A stretch of DNA of 64,000 nt from Rhodospirillales bacterium. GTDB taxonomy: Bacteria > Pseudomonadota > Alphaproteobacteria > Rhodospirillales > JASLLZ01. Positions within the stretch are counted from its first letter, which is position 1. Each line of letters opens with the position of its first letter. A program made the translations under genes and the position numbers. Location of the stretch: the NCBI GenBank assembly GCA_030746775.1, contig JASLLZ010000007.1, positions 1 to 64,000 of the forward strand, given 5' to 3'. Positions 54,689-63,329 of this stretch are shown here, piece by piece. The notes below the pieces were generated by a model. That model had not been told where the DNA came from. It saw only the letters and a program-made list of their open reading frames with translations, and did no database searches.

Positions 54689-55615
54689 ATGGACAAATCA
54701 ACGGTGGACTGGCACGGCGTCATGCCGGCAATCGTGACGCCCTTCGACCGTCAAGGCAACATCGACGAAGCGGCATTCCGCCGCCATATCGACATCAACG
54801 TCGGCTACGGCGTGACCGGTGTCGTCATAACCGGCTGCGCGGGCGAGGCCTGGGCGCTTTCGATCGACGAGCGCAAGCATCTCTTCACCCTGGCCATGGA
54901 CGCCGCCCAGGGCAGGATCAAGGTCATTGCCGCGACGGGGGCAATCCGGGCCCAAGACGTGATCGACATGAACCGCCATGCCAAGGAAATCGGCTGCGAC
55001 GGCGCCATGGTCCTGGCCCCGTTCTTCCCCAAATTGCATTCGGCGGACGATCTGGTGGCCCATTACCAGATGATCTCCGACGCCGTAGACCTGCCGATCA
55101 TGCTCTACAACGTTCCCGGCTATAACGTGAACGAGATGACGCCCGAGATCATCTCGCGCCTGGCCGATATCGACGCCGTCGTCGCCATCAAGGAAAGCAC
55201 CACCGATTGGGAGAAGTTCTTCCGCGGCTACCACCTTGTCGGCGACCGCATCCATTATCTTACCGGTCAGCTCAGCCTCTATGGCCTGGCCGCCGTCGAG
55301 CACGGCGTGCGCGGCACGGTGACTGGCGCCACCAATTGCTGGGGCGCGGAATCGGTTGAGTTCTTCAACGCCTGCCTCGAAGGCGACAAGGAAAAGGCGC
55401 TCAGGCTGCAAAAGAAAGCCGTCGATCTGTGGGACCTGGCCATGGCCAACCACCGCAACCTCTATCCGGCGATCAAGGCCATGATGAACCTCCAGAGCCT
55501 GCCGGGAGGCCATGCGCGGCCGCCGCTGAGGTCCCTTGGCGAGCCCGATTTGACAGAGTTGCGCGACGGCTTGATCGGCCTCGGATTTACCGTCGTGGCC
55601 CAGGCGGCGGAATAA
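54689..55615 (+). CDS. DHDPS-fold lyase, type DKxxVDWHG copy B
   Basis: A 308-residue enzyme with Lys168 (AIKESTTD), Tyr140 (MLYNVPG) and pyruvate loop GCAGEAW. It is the paralogue of 42268, starting MDKSTVDWHGVMPAIV. GGAGGAAACAGAC precedes ATG 54689. The SDR gene starts 26 nt after its stop on the same strand, so lyase plus SDR form one unit, as also seen for SDRs near copy A of the KTYT type. Likely acts on a keto acid made by the flavoprotein/transaminase steps. Confidence 0.87.
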   Translation: MDKSTVDWHGVMPAIVTPFDRQGNIDEAAFRRHIDINVGYGVTGVVITGCAGEAWALSIDERKHLFTLAMDAAQGRIKVIAATGAIRAQDVIDMNRHAKEIGCDGAMVLAPFFPKLHSADDLVAHYQMISDAVDLPIMLYNVPGYNVNEMTPEIISRLADIDAVVAIKESTTDWEKFFRGYHLVGDRIHYLTGQLSLYGLAAVEHGVRGTVTGATNCWGAESVEFFNACLEGDKEKALRLQKKAVDLWDLAMANHRNLYPAIKAMMNLQSLPGGHARPPLRSLGEPDLTELRDGLIGLGFTVVAQAAE

Positions 55616-55641
55616 GGCGCGCGGCGACAGGACCCCCCCCC

Positions 55642-56406
55642 ATGACCGGGCTCTTGGACGGAAAGGTCGCCGTTATCACCGGCGGCGGCACCGGAATCGG
55701 CGAAGCGGCGGCAATTTTGCTGGCCGCCGAGGGCTGCCGGGTCGTGGTCTCGGGCCGGCGCGCCGATGTCATCGAAACGGTCGCCAAGGATATATCCGGC
55801 CTTGCCGTTGCCGCCGACGTGGCCGACGAAGGCGACGTTGCCGGCCTTTTCAAGGCCTGCGACGACGCGCATGGGCGTCTCGACATCCTGGTCAACAACG
55901 CGGGCTTCGGCGGCGGCGGCGTGATGGGCGCCGCCGACATGGACATGGACGCCTGGGAACGCACCTTCGCCGTCAACGTGCGCGGCGTAATGCTGTGCAT
56001 CAAGCACGCCATCCCGCTTCTCGAGCGCCAAGGAGGCACCATCGTCAACGTCGCCTCCATCGCCGGCATCAAACCCAATATGCGGCAAATCCCCTATGGC
56101 GCCAGCAAGGCCGCCGTCATCAGTCTCACGCGCGCGGTGGCCGACGAGGTGGGGGCGTTGGGAATTCGGGTCAACGCGATTTGTCCCGGCGCCGTGGATA
56201 CGCCTTTGTTCCGCGCCAACGCGGCCGAGCGCTCGGCGCGCACCGGCGGCAAGGTGGCCGACGATGTCAAACGAATTGCCGGGCTATCGTCTCTCGGCCG
56301 CCTGACGACCTGCGAGGAAGTGGCGTCGGGCATCCTTTTCCTTGCCACCGAGGCGTCGGGCAGCGTGACCGGCACACGCCTCGTCATGGATGCCGGCAAG
56401 GTCTAA
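55642..56406 (+). CDS. SDR family oxidoreductase, copy C
   Basis: A 254-residue SDR with TGGGTGIGEAAAILL, LVNNAGFGGGG, YGASK (IPYGASKAAV) and the DAGKV tail. It matches the SDR at 36882 at the same length and with long identical blocks (LLDGKVAV and AAEGCRVVV). An ATG at 55642 is preceded by a run of nine C and no clear SD; translation probably depends on coupling to the lyase 26 nt upstream. It is convergent with the permease operon. Confidence 0.86.
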   Translation: MTGLLDGKVAVITGGGTGIGEAAAILLAAEGCRVVVSGRRADVIETVAKDISGLAVAADVADEGDVAGLFKACDDAHGRLDILVNNAGFGGGGVMGAADMDMDAWERTFAVNVRGVMLCIKHAIPLLERQGGTIVNVASIAGIKPNMRQIPYGASKAAVISLTRAVADEVGALGIRVNAICPGAVDTPLFRANAAERSARTGGKVADDVKRIAGLSSLGRLTTCEEVASGILFLATEASGSVTGTRLVMDAGKV

Positions 56407-56434
56407 TACCAAGGACCGGTGGTATCACCCAAAT

Positions 56435-57175
56435 TCAGCCCTGGCGCAGATTGTAGGGTGTCGGCGCGAGATCGTCGGGACGCGTATCGATCGCCCGCGA
56501 CGCCTTGATGCGGGCCTCCATCCACCATCCGAAGCGGGTCAGGGGATAGGACAGCAGGAAATAGAGAATAAGGATGCTTCCGAATGACAGGATGGCGGAA
56601 AAACTGAAATTATTGAAGTACTTGCCAACCGCCGTCAGTTCCATCACGCCGACTTGGGAGGCCAGCGACGTGTCCTTGATGAAGACGACGAAAAAGGCAA
56701 AGGCGGGTGGCAGGATGACCTTCCAGGCCTGGGGCAGGACGACGTGTCTCAGGATCTGAATGCGGTTGAAATTCATGGCCGTGGCGGTATCCCACTGGTT
56801 GGCGTGGACGGATTCGAGCCCGGCGCGGATGATCTCGCCGATAAAAGCGGTGGAAATGATGACAATCGAGATACAGGCGATAGTGAACAGCGAATAACTC
56901 TGACCCAGTCCCTTGGAGACGAAGAGGACGAGGAACAGGAGAACCAGGAAGGGAACGCGGCGGAAGAACTCGACATAGGAAATCATGAACAGGCGGAGGG
57001 GAACGAACAGCCAGCCCGGCGTCGTGCGCAGATAGACCAGGACAAAGCCGAACAGAAAGCCGAGGCCGCAGCCGATGACGGTCATCATCAACGTCCGCGT
57101 CATCGCCCAGAACAGATAGCCCGCATTCTCCAGGGTCAAAAACCGGGGCAATTGTTCCAAGAACAGATCGAACAT
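56435..57175 (-). CDS. Amino acid ABC transporter permease, subunit 2
   Basis: A 246-residue His/Glu/Gln/Arg-type permease with 5-6 TM helices. The EAA-like loop for ATPase contact is visible as ANQWDTATAMNFNRIQIL followed by LPQAWKVILPP. Its ATG (57175) overlaps the previous gene's TGA (TGATG), so the two permeases are translationally coupled. The tail ILSFGSILILYFLLSYPLTRFG is hydrophobic to the end. It matches the SBP at 52446 in kind. No ATPase is near, so a shared or remote ATPase would be needed. Confidence 0.87.
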   Translation of the reverse strand: MFDLFLEQLPRFLTLENAGYLFWAMTRTLMMTVIGCGLGFLFGFVLVYLRTTPGWLFVPLRLFMISYVEFFRRVPFLVLLFLVLFVSKGLGQSYSLFTIACISIVIISTAFIGEIIRAGLESVHANQWDTATAMNFNRIQILRHVVLPQAWKVILPPAFAFFVVFIKDTSLASQVGVMELTAVGKYFNNFSFSAILSFGSILILYFLLSYPLTRFGWWMEARIKASRAIDTRPDDLAPTPYNLRQG

Positions 57176-57849
57176 CAGAACACCTTCGTCTTGACCCGGA
57201 AAACCCGGCGCCCGATATAGGCCAGAAGCGCGCTGGCAAGGATGGTGATCGCGACGTAGATAAAGGCGACGATGATGTAGACTTCGATGGAGCGGAAGGT
57301 GTCGGATGCCACGTTGAAGGCCCGCCCGGTCAGCTCTTCGACACCCAGGATAGAGGCCGCCGCCGTGCCCAGGATCATCCAGATGTACCAATTTGACAGC
57401 GGCGCGAAGAGCACCTTGGCGATATGCGGCACGATGACGTAGCGTACCGATTGCATCAGGCTGAAACCAAGGGACTCGGCGGCTTCCATTTCCATCTTGC
57501 GGACCGAGGCGAAGCCGCCGCGCATGATCTCGGTGATATAGGCGCCGGAATTGAGGGCGATGTTGAGCAGCATGGTCTTGTACGGCGACAGCACGATGCC
57601 GAACTCGGGCAACCCGAAAAAGATGAAAAATGCCGTCACCAGGCCCGGCGTGTTGGTGAAGAAGACGACGTAGACGTTGACCAGGTTGACAAGCCACTTG
57701 GGTCCGTAAGACTTGGCCACGGCGCCGAAAAGACCGATGGTGCAGCCGCACCAGAATCCGAGGAAGGAAAGATGAAGGGTGATCCAGGCGCCACCCATCA
57801 AATAGGGAAATTCCCGGAACGCCTCGCCCCATTGGAAGACGTATTCCAT
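57175..57849 (-). CDS. Amino acid ABC transporter permease, subunit 1
   Basis: A 224-residue permease of the HisM/GlnP type. The ATPase-contact loop reads EMEAAESLGFSLMQSVRYVIVPH. It begins the two-gene permease operon on the minus strand, coupled to the second permease by TGATG. Helices are predictable at residues about 20-45, 55-80, 88-110, 140-165 and 185-215. A perfect 7-bp dyad (57915-57930) lies about 65 bp upstream and could be an operator. The inner membrane location is evident from composition. Confidence 0.87.
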   Translation of the reverse strand: MEYVFQWGEAFREFPYLMGGAWITLHLSFLGFWCGCTIGLFGAVAKSYGPKWLVNLVNVYVVFFTNTPGLVTAFFIFFGLPEFGIVLSPYKTMLLNIALNSGAYITEIMRGGFASVRKMEMEAAESLGFSLMQSVRYVIVPHIAKVLFAPLSNWYIWMILGTAAASILGVEELTGRAFNVASDTFRSIEVYIIVAFIYVAITILASALLAYIGRRVFRVKTKVF

Positions 57850-57914
57850 GGCCTCAATCGACCATCGGACCCGCTGCCTGTCAAGGGCCGGGGGTCGGCG
57901 CCTTGACGCGTAAC

Positions 57915-57930
57915 GGAGTCCTGGGACTCC
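57915..57930. promoter_or_regulatory. Perfect 16-bp palindrome in a divergent promoter region
   Basis: GGAGTCC-tg-GGACTCC, between the start of the permease operon and the PhyH gene at 58042. The size and symmetry suit a dimeric regulator or a small hairpin. No copy was seen elsewhere in the window. Confidence 0.3.
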
Positions 57931-58041
57931 TTTCGGCCTTGAAACTTCGGGCCGGGGCCCGACGCCGGAGCGAGTCGATTCCTTGACCCTAGACGCAACG
58001 CCGATCTACCCTTTTGACGGTGAAGGCGGAGGAAAGGCGGC

Positions 58042-58899
58042 ATGACCCGATCAGCCCCCGGCGACGTCAATCAAGGAGACGTCGAGGCATTCGAGCGCGA
58101 CGGCGCCGTCTGCCTGCGCGGCGTCTTCGACCGCGGCTGGATCGAGCGTATGTGCGGCGCCGTCGATCGCCTCAAGTCCGAGCCCGGTCCGATGCGCCAG
58201 AAGTTCCGGCCCGACGATCCTGGCGAGTTCTTCAGCGACAAGTTCATGTGGACCCACGACCCCGATTTTCGCGACTACGTCATGCGCTCCCCCGCCGCGG
58301 CACTCGCCGCCCGCCTGATGGGCTCGGCCAAGATCAACGTCTTCTTCGACCAACTATTGGTCAAGGAACCCCGCACCCTGGCCCCCAGCCCCTGGCATCA
58401 GGACCTCAATTTCTGGCCCTTCACGGGGCGCCAGGTGTGCACTGTTTGGATGCCCCTCGACCTTGCCGACCGCGAAAGCGGTGTTCTCGAATTCGTGCGC
58501 GGCTCGCACCTGTGGAAGGAGCGGCCGTTTTCCCGTGAGCTGGTCTTCGCCAACGACGACAAGCAGCCCCAGGACGTGGCGGGGGACAACATCCCCGAAA
58601 CCGACGATCCCCAAACCCTGCCCGATATCGAAGCCGACCGGGACGCCTACGACATCATCTCGTGGGACCTTGAACCGGGGGATGCCCTGGCCTTCACCGC
58701 GCTCACGCTGCACGCGGCGCCGGGTAATGCCTCGAACCGCCGGCGCCGCGCCCTTGCCACGCGCTGGACGGGTGACGACATCCGCTATGCGCTAAAGCGC
58801 AAGCTGGCGACCCTGCTGCGCGACCCCGGCTTGGTGCCTGGCGACACCATGGATTGCGACCTTTTTCCCGTTGTCTGGCGGGCGGCCCAAGACACTTGA
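58042..58899 (+). CDS. Phytanoyl-CoA-dioxygenase (PhyH)-family 2-oxoglutarate oxygenase, copy B
   Basis: A 285-residue Fe(II)/2OG oxygenase with the triad at His119, Asp121 and His224 (PWHQDLNFW, LTLHAAPGN), at exactly the same numbers as in copy A at 30519. The shared length and motif numbering argue for duplication with little insertion or deletion. GGAGGAAAGGCGG precedes ATG 58042. Its TGA overlaps the TTG of the flavoprotein gene (TTGA, 58896-58899). It probably hydroxylates a substrate that the flavoenzyme then oxidises, or removes an N-methyl group; which is not shown by the sequence. Confidence 0.87.
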   Translation: MTRSAPGDVNQGDVEAFERDGAVCLRGVFDRGWIERMCGAVDRLKSEPGPMRQKFRPDDPGEFFSDKFMWTHDPDFRDYVMRSPAAALAARLMGSAKINVFFDQLLVKEPRTLAPSPWHQDLNFWPFTGRQVCTVWMPLDLADRESGVLEFVRGSHLWKERPFSRELVFANDDKQPQDVAGDNIPETDDPQTLPDIEADRDAYDIISWDLEPGDALAFTALTLHAAPGNASNRRRRALATRWTGDDIRYALKRKLATLLRDPGLVPGDTMDCDLFPVVWRAAQDT

Positions 58900-60080
58900 G
58901 CGCCCCTTCGTCGACAGGCAATCACGGATCGGGCGCGGTTTTGGACGACACCGACGTACTGGTGGTGGGGGGCGGCATCGTCGGCTGTTCCGCCGCTTAC
59001 TATCTGGCCCGCTTTGGCATCGACGTGGCGCTCGTCGAACGCGACGACCTCAATACCGGCGCCTCGGGCGCCAACGCGGGAAGCCTGCACGCTCAATTGA
59101 CGTCGCGCTATTTCACCGAGGGACCGCCGGCACGCATCGAAGCGGCGGCGCGCGCCCTCATCCCCCTGTCGCGCCAGGCGGTGGATACCTGGGGGGAACT
59201 GGCCCGCGAGCTGGACCGCGACATCGAGTTCAAGACGAACGGCGGCCTCATGGCGGCCGAGAGTCCGGCCGAAATGGAAGTCTTGCGCCGCAAGGCTACC
59301 CTTGAACAAGCCGCCGGGCTCGATGTTCATGTCCTGGCGCGCTCGGAGGCGAGGTCCTTCGCGCCCTACCTTGCCGAGACGGTACTCGGCATCGAAGTCT
59401 GTCCCATCGAGGGCAAGATCAACCCGCTCCTGGCGACACCGGCCCTGGCCCGGGGCGCGGCGCGGGCCGGCGCCCGTATCCACCGCCACGCCGGACTCCT
59501 CGCTCTCGAACGGGAAAAGGGGACGTTCGTGGCAAAGACGCCCCGCGGCGCCGTCCGTTGCCGCCGTGTCGTCGATGCCGCCGGCGTCGGGGCGGCGAAG
59601 GTCGCCGCCATGGTCGGTCTGCATCTCCCCGGCGAGGCGCGGCTTCAGCACATGAACGTCACGGCGCGAACGGAACCGTTTCTCCCCCACCTTGTCCAGC
59701 ACGCCGGCAAACGGCTGACCATGAAGCAGAGCGCCACCGGCACGGTTATCATCGGCGGCGGGCTGCCGGCCCGGCGCGATCCGGCGACCGGCGAGATCGG
59801 AGTGCTGCGCGACAGCATCGCGATCAATCTTGGGACGGCCCGGAACCTGGTTCCCGCCGTAGCGCGCCTCCAACTGCTGCGCACCTGGGGCGGCGAGAGC
59901 CTGATGACCGACGGCAACCCGGTCCTGGGCGCGGTTCCTTCGGTGGCGGGCTTTCATCTGGCAATTCCGGCCAACTCGGGCATCACCAGCGGACCCCTTT
60001 GCGCCCGGCTGGTGGCGGAATCCCTGTCGGGCCGGCGCCCGTCCCTCGATCTCGACGCGTTTTCTATCGAACGGTTCTAG
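58896..60080 (+). CDS. D-amino-acid-oxidase-like FAD oxidoreductase, copy 3
   Basis: A 394-residue DAO-fold flavoenzyme from TTG 58896. The FAD motif is VLVVGGGIVGCSAAYYLAR, then TGASGANAGSLH and DAAGVGAAKVAAMVG, ending FSIERF. The TTG overlaps the PhyH stop (TTGA); a second TTG at 58941 would shorten it by 15 residues. It is the third paralogue with 31381 and 53441. Its TAG and the stop of the convergent DHDPS-fold gene use the same CTAG (60077-60080). Pairing with PhyH copy B mirrors PhyH copy A with flavoprotein copy 1. Confidence 0.86.
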   Translation: MSAPSSTGNHGSGAVLDDTDVLVVGGGIVGCSAAYYLARFGIDVALVERDDLNTGASGANAGSLHAQLTSRYFTEGPPARIEAAARALIPLSRQAVDTWGELARELDRDIEFKTNGGLMAAESPAEMEVLRRKATLEQAAGLDVHVLARSEARSFAPYLAETVLGIEVCPIEGKINPLLATPALARGAARAGARIHRHAGLLALEREKGTFVAKTPRGAVRCRRVVDAAGVGAAKVAAMVGLHLPGEARLQHMNVTARTEPFLPHLVQHAGKRLTMKQSATGTVIIGGGLPARRDPATGEIGVLRDSIAINLGTARNLVPAVARLQLLRTWGGESLMTDGNPVLGAVPSVAGFHLAIPANSGITSGPLCARLVAESLSGRRPSLDLDAFSIERF

Positions 60081-61015
60081 CCTGTCCGGGCGACGCGTTC
60101 CTCGAGGATACCGACGCGGATCAGGATGGCGCGAAGTTCGTCTTCCTCGGCCGGCGTCAGGGCCGAAACGTGATCGCGGGGCACGCCCGCCGGCAGGCCA
60201 ATCATGTTAAGCGCCGCCTTCAATCCCGCCGGCGGCTTGCCCACGGTGTGCAAAAGCGCCTGGTTCACCAAGCCGTAGCGGTAGTGAAGATCGAACCGCT
60301 CGGCCGGCGTCATGTCATGGATGTCCAGGAACTTCCGGCAATCGGCGCCGAACATTTCGGGCCCGGTGCCGACGAAACCGCCGGAACCCAGTAAAAGGGC
60401 CGGTATCATGGTCAGGCGCTGACCGTAGAGAAAGGGGAAGCGCCCGCCCATCTCGGCCAACATGGTGGTGATGTGGTCCATGTCCGGCGGCGCGTCCTTG
60501 ACCACGTCCACCGGCGCCACGTCGCAGATCGAGCGCAGCACGCCGGCGTCGATGTTGAAGTGCGAGATAAGCGGCAGGTTGTAGACCATCATGCGCAGCG
60601 GCACGGCCTTGGCCACCTGGGCGTAGCGCTCGACGATCTTGTCGGCCGAGGCGTCGTAGATGGGAGGCTGGCACAGGCCGATGCCGGGCGCCCCGGCGGC
60701 GGCCGCGATCTCGGCCCGTTCGATGCAGCGCCGGTTGGATGTCCGCGTCACGTTGACGTAAAACGGAACGCGCCCGGCGATTGTCTTGGCCGCCGTTTCC
60801 GTCACCTGGCGCAGTTCGTCGTCGCTCAGGGCGTAGCCCTCGCCGTTGTCGCCGGCGATCAGCATGGTGTCGGCCCGTACCACGTCGAGATAGTAGCGCA
60901 GAACCTCGCCATAGGCGTCCGTCATCAACTCGCCCTTGGGGCTGAACGGCGTGACCGGTGCCGGGCAGTGAATCTGCCCGCGAAACGGGGAATGGGTATA
61001 GGTCTTGTCCATCAT
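60077..61015 (-). CDS. DHDPS-fold lyase, type KTYT copy B
   Basis: A 312-residue enzyme with Lys173 (VVKDAPP), Tyr145 (MMVYNLPL) and pyruvate loop GDNGEGY. It opens MMDKTYTHSPFRGQIHCPA, the paralogue of 35808. GGGAGAGATTGCGCC precedes the ATG at 61015 (ATG 61012 next). The stop shares CTAG with the convergent flavoprotein gene. The Asp in GDNGE (Cys in copy A) is the clearest active-site difference. Its promoter region is the 101-bp gap to the divergent sulfite-oxidase-family gene. Confidence 0.87.
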   Translation of the reverse strand: MMDKTYTHSPFRGQIHCPAPVTPFSPKGELMTDAYGEVLRYYLDVVRADTMLIAGDNGEGYALSDDELRQVTETAAKTIAGRVPFYVNVTRTSNRRCIERAEIAAAAGAPGIGLCQPPIYDASADKIVERYAQVAKAVPLRMMVYNLPLISHFNIDAGVLRSICDVAPVDVVKDAPPDMDHITTMLAEMGGRFPFLYGQRLTMIPALLLGSGGFVGTGPEMFGADCRKFLDIHDMTPAERFDLHYRYGLVNQALLHTVGKPPAGLKAALNMIGLPAGVPRDHVSALTPAEEDELRAILIRVGILEERVARTG

Positions 61016-61116
61016 GGCGCAATCTCTCCCTGACAGGGTGCCGAGCCGACACGGGTTGGGTATAGCACAGATGAGACCTGACGCGTTATGATCCCCCGGC
61101 GAGGGGGAGGATGACC

Positions 61117-62370
61117 ATGGCAAAAAAGGAAATCGAGGGCGACTGGGTCCTCGGATGGCCCGACCGCAAGCGGCCCGTGCACAAGCAAAGCAAGGACGCC
61201 GAGGGCCGCGTCATCGGCGCCCGGACGCCGATCCTCGATCAAGAGGGCCTGATCACGCCGACCGACGCGTCCTACATCGTGGCGCAACTGAGGATGCCCG
61301 AGCCGGTACATCCGGACGACTACACGGTCGCCGTCTCGGGCTTGGTCGAGCGCCCGGCCGACTTCACCCTCGACGATCTGCGCAAGCTTCCCGGCCACAG
61401 CGTGCGCGCGGTCATCGAATGCGCCGGCAACGATGGCGATTTCTTCAACTACCTTGACGAGGGGAGCAACGCCAAGAAACCGTCCATGGTCCTCGACGAG
61501 GGCGACACCGTTCACTGGCGCCAGTCCTCGCCCGACGTCGATCCCGATGCGGTCGACGATTTTCTCGAAGGCCTGCCGACGACCTGTTTTCTCAGTTCCG
61601 GCGAATGGACGGGGGTACCCCTGGCCGAGGTCCTCAACCGCTGCGGGCTCAAATCCGACGCCGTCGCGGTGCGCGTCGAGGGCTGGGACGAGGGCCGGCC
61701 CGACCCGGTGGTCCAGTACCTGTCGGCGCGGCGCACCGATTTCGAGGTCGTCGATCCCGGCATCATCAACTTCGACAAGGGCCTGCCCCTGGAAAAAGCT
61801 CTCCACCCCGACACGATTCTGGCCTGGTCCCATAACGGCGAATACCTGCGCCACGTCCACGGCGCGCCCTTGCGCTTGGTGGTGCCGGGCTGGGCCGGCA
61901 ACTGGTGGATCAAGTGGATCCACAAGATCGAGGTCATGGACCACATGCCGGACTGTTATCACCAAACCCACTATTTCATCTTCGCCAAATCACCCGACGA
62001 CCCGGACAAAAAGATGATGACCGCCATGGGGGTCAAGACCCTGATCGTCGAGCCGAGGGATGAGGATTCACCCCTTTCGATCGGCTCCCACGCCGTGCGC
62101 GGCCTGGCTTGGAGCGGCGAGGGCGCCGTCACCGATGTCGAGGTCAGCACCGACGGCGGCGCGACCTGGGCCGAGGCCCACGTCGAGAAGACGGGCGACA
62201 AATGGCTGTGGGCGCGCTGGTCCTATGTGTGGGAAGTGGGCGAGCCCGGCACCTACGCCATCATGGCCCGGGCCACCGACGAGACGGGCCGGCGCCAGCC
62301 GCAAACCGAGTGGAATTTCCAGCGCAAGCACTTCGACGGCATCGTTCCCGTCGACGTCACCGTGGAATAA
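61117..62370 (+). CDS. Sulfite-oxidase-family molybdopterin enzyme
   Basis: A 417-residue protein. The molybdenum-ligand Cys is C102 in VIECAGND, the Moco pocket includes HVHGAPLRLVVPGWAGN, and the C-terminal Mo-co dimerisation domain has the DVEVSTDGGATWAEA block. There is no signal peptide or twin-arginine motif, unlike SoxC or periplasmic SorA, so a cytoplasmic or unusual location is suggested. The SD GGGAGG lies 6 nt before ATG 61117; ATG 61111 is too close to it. Sulfite or another oxyanion/sulfur substrate is likely. It precedes the etfB gene by 16 nt. Confidence 0.82.
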   Translation: MAKKEIEGDWVLGWPDRKRPVHKQSKDAEGRVIGARTPILDQEGLITPTDASYIVAQLRMPEPVHPDDYTVAVSGLVERPADFTLDDLRKLPGHSVRAVIECAGNDGDFFNYLDEGSNAKKPSMVLDEGDTVHWRQSSPDVDPDAVDDFLEGLPTTCFLSSGEWTGVPLAEVLNRCGLKSDAVAVRVEGWDEGRPDPVVQYLSARRTDFEVVDPGIINFDKGLPLEKALHPDTILAWSHNGEYLRHVHGAPLRLVVPGWAGNWWIKWIHKIEVMDHMPDCYHQTHYFIFAKSPDDPDKKMMTAMGVKTLIVEPRDEDSPLSIGSHAVRGLAWSGEGAVTDVEVSTDGGATWAEAHVEKTGDKWLWARWSYVWEVGEPGTYAIMARATDETGRRQPQTEWNFQRKHFDGIVPVDVTVE

Positions 62371-62386
62371 GGGCGCCGGGGCGTTC

Positions 62387-63190
62387 GTGCACATCGTCGT
62401 CTGCATAAAGCAGACCCCCGATCCGGAGATGGCGCCGAGCCAGTTCCGCGTCGACGAGGAAGCCGGGACGGCGATCCCCTGGCCCGGCTCGTCCCTGGTT
62501 CCGAGCCCCTTCGACGAACAGGCGGTGGAGGCCGCGCTCAGGATCCGCGATACTCTGGGCGAGGCCAGGATCACCCTCGTTTGTTTGGGCCCCGAACAGG
62601 CGCGCGCGACCCTCAAGGCGGGCCTGGCACTGGGCGCCGACCAAGGCGTGCTGCTCTCTGACGCGGCCTTCGAAGGCGGCGACGGCGCCACCACCGCCGT
62701 GGTGCTGGCACGCGCGATTGCCAAGTTGGCGCCCTTCGACCTGATCCTCGCCGGACGCCAGGCGGCGGACACCGACGCCGGGGTCGTCGGCTGCGGCGTG
62801 GCCGAACTGCTTGACCTCGCCGCCGTCACTTTGGCCAAGGACGTGGCGGTCGAAGACGGCGGGGCGCGCGTCGTCCGCGCCCTGGCCGACGGCACCGAGA
62901 CCGTCGAGGCGCCCCTGCCATTGGTCGTCACCGTCTCCCACGAATTGGGTGCGCCGCGCCACGCCAGCCTGCGCGAGACCATGCGGGCGGCGAAAAAGCC
63001 GATCGAGGCGTGGAGCGCCTCCGATCTCGACCTGCAACCGGCGGAGGTCGGCCGGGCCGGCGCCAGGTGTGTGGTCGAGCGTCTGTTTGTGCCCGCGAGC
63101 GACGTCACCTGCGAGTTCGTCGAAGGCGCCACCGCCCGGGACCAGGCCGCCGCCCTTGTCGAGCGGTTGCGCGCGGCCGAGGTCCTATGA
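62387..63190 (+). CDS. etfB: Electron transfer flavoprotein beta subunit
   Basis: A 267-residue EtfB with VVCIKQTPDPE at the start, LAGRQAADTDAG (AMP/FAD region) and the PLPLVVTVSHELGAPRHASL recognition segment. It forms an FAD/AMP heterodimer with EtfA (start 63330) and carries electrons from flavin dehydrogenases to the quinone pool. GTG 62387 is the only good start, with a poor SD (GGGCGCCGGGGCG). Unusually, 139 nt lie before etfA. The D-amino-acid-oxidase-like flavoproteins upstream are candidate electron donors; this is inference. Confidence 0.85.
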   Translation: MHIVVCIKQTPDPEMAPSQFRVDEEAGTAIPWPGSSLVPSPFDEQAVEAALRIRDTLGEARITLVCLGPEQARATLKAGLALGADQGVLLSDAAFEGGDGATTAVVLARAIAKLAPFDLILAGRQAADTDAGVVGCGVAELLDLAAVTLAKDVAVEDGGARVVRALADGTETVEAPLPLVVTVSHELGAPRHASLRETMRAAKKPIEAWSASDLDLQPAEVGRAGARCVVERLFVPASDVTCEFVEGATARDQAAALVERLRAAEVL

Positions 63191-63242
63191 GGCCGCGCCA
63201 TGGACGATAGAACAAATTCCCAGCGCGCCCAATCACCTTGCG

Positions 63243-63303
63243 GTCATCACCCCCACCCCAACCCACCCCCGTCGCAGGGGGAGGGATCTGGATGGGGGGT
63301 AGG
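63243..63303. repeat. GC-rich palindrome between etfB and etfA
   Basis: ACCCCCACCCCAACCCACCCCC-gtcgca-GGGGGAGGG … GGATGGGGGGT is an imperfect inverted repeat with a central CCCCC/GGGGG hairpin. It differs in core from the repeat at 34904/53338. It occupies the site where etfB and etfA normally abut, and is likely an inserted intergenic repeat. Confidence 0.65.
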
Positions 63304-63329
63304 CCCGCCACCCGGAAAATGGGGTCGAA

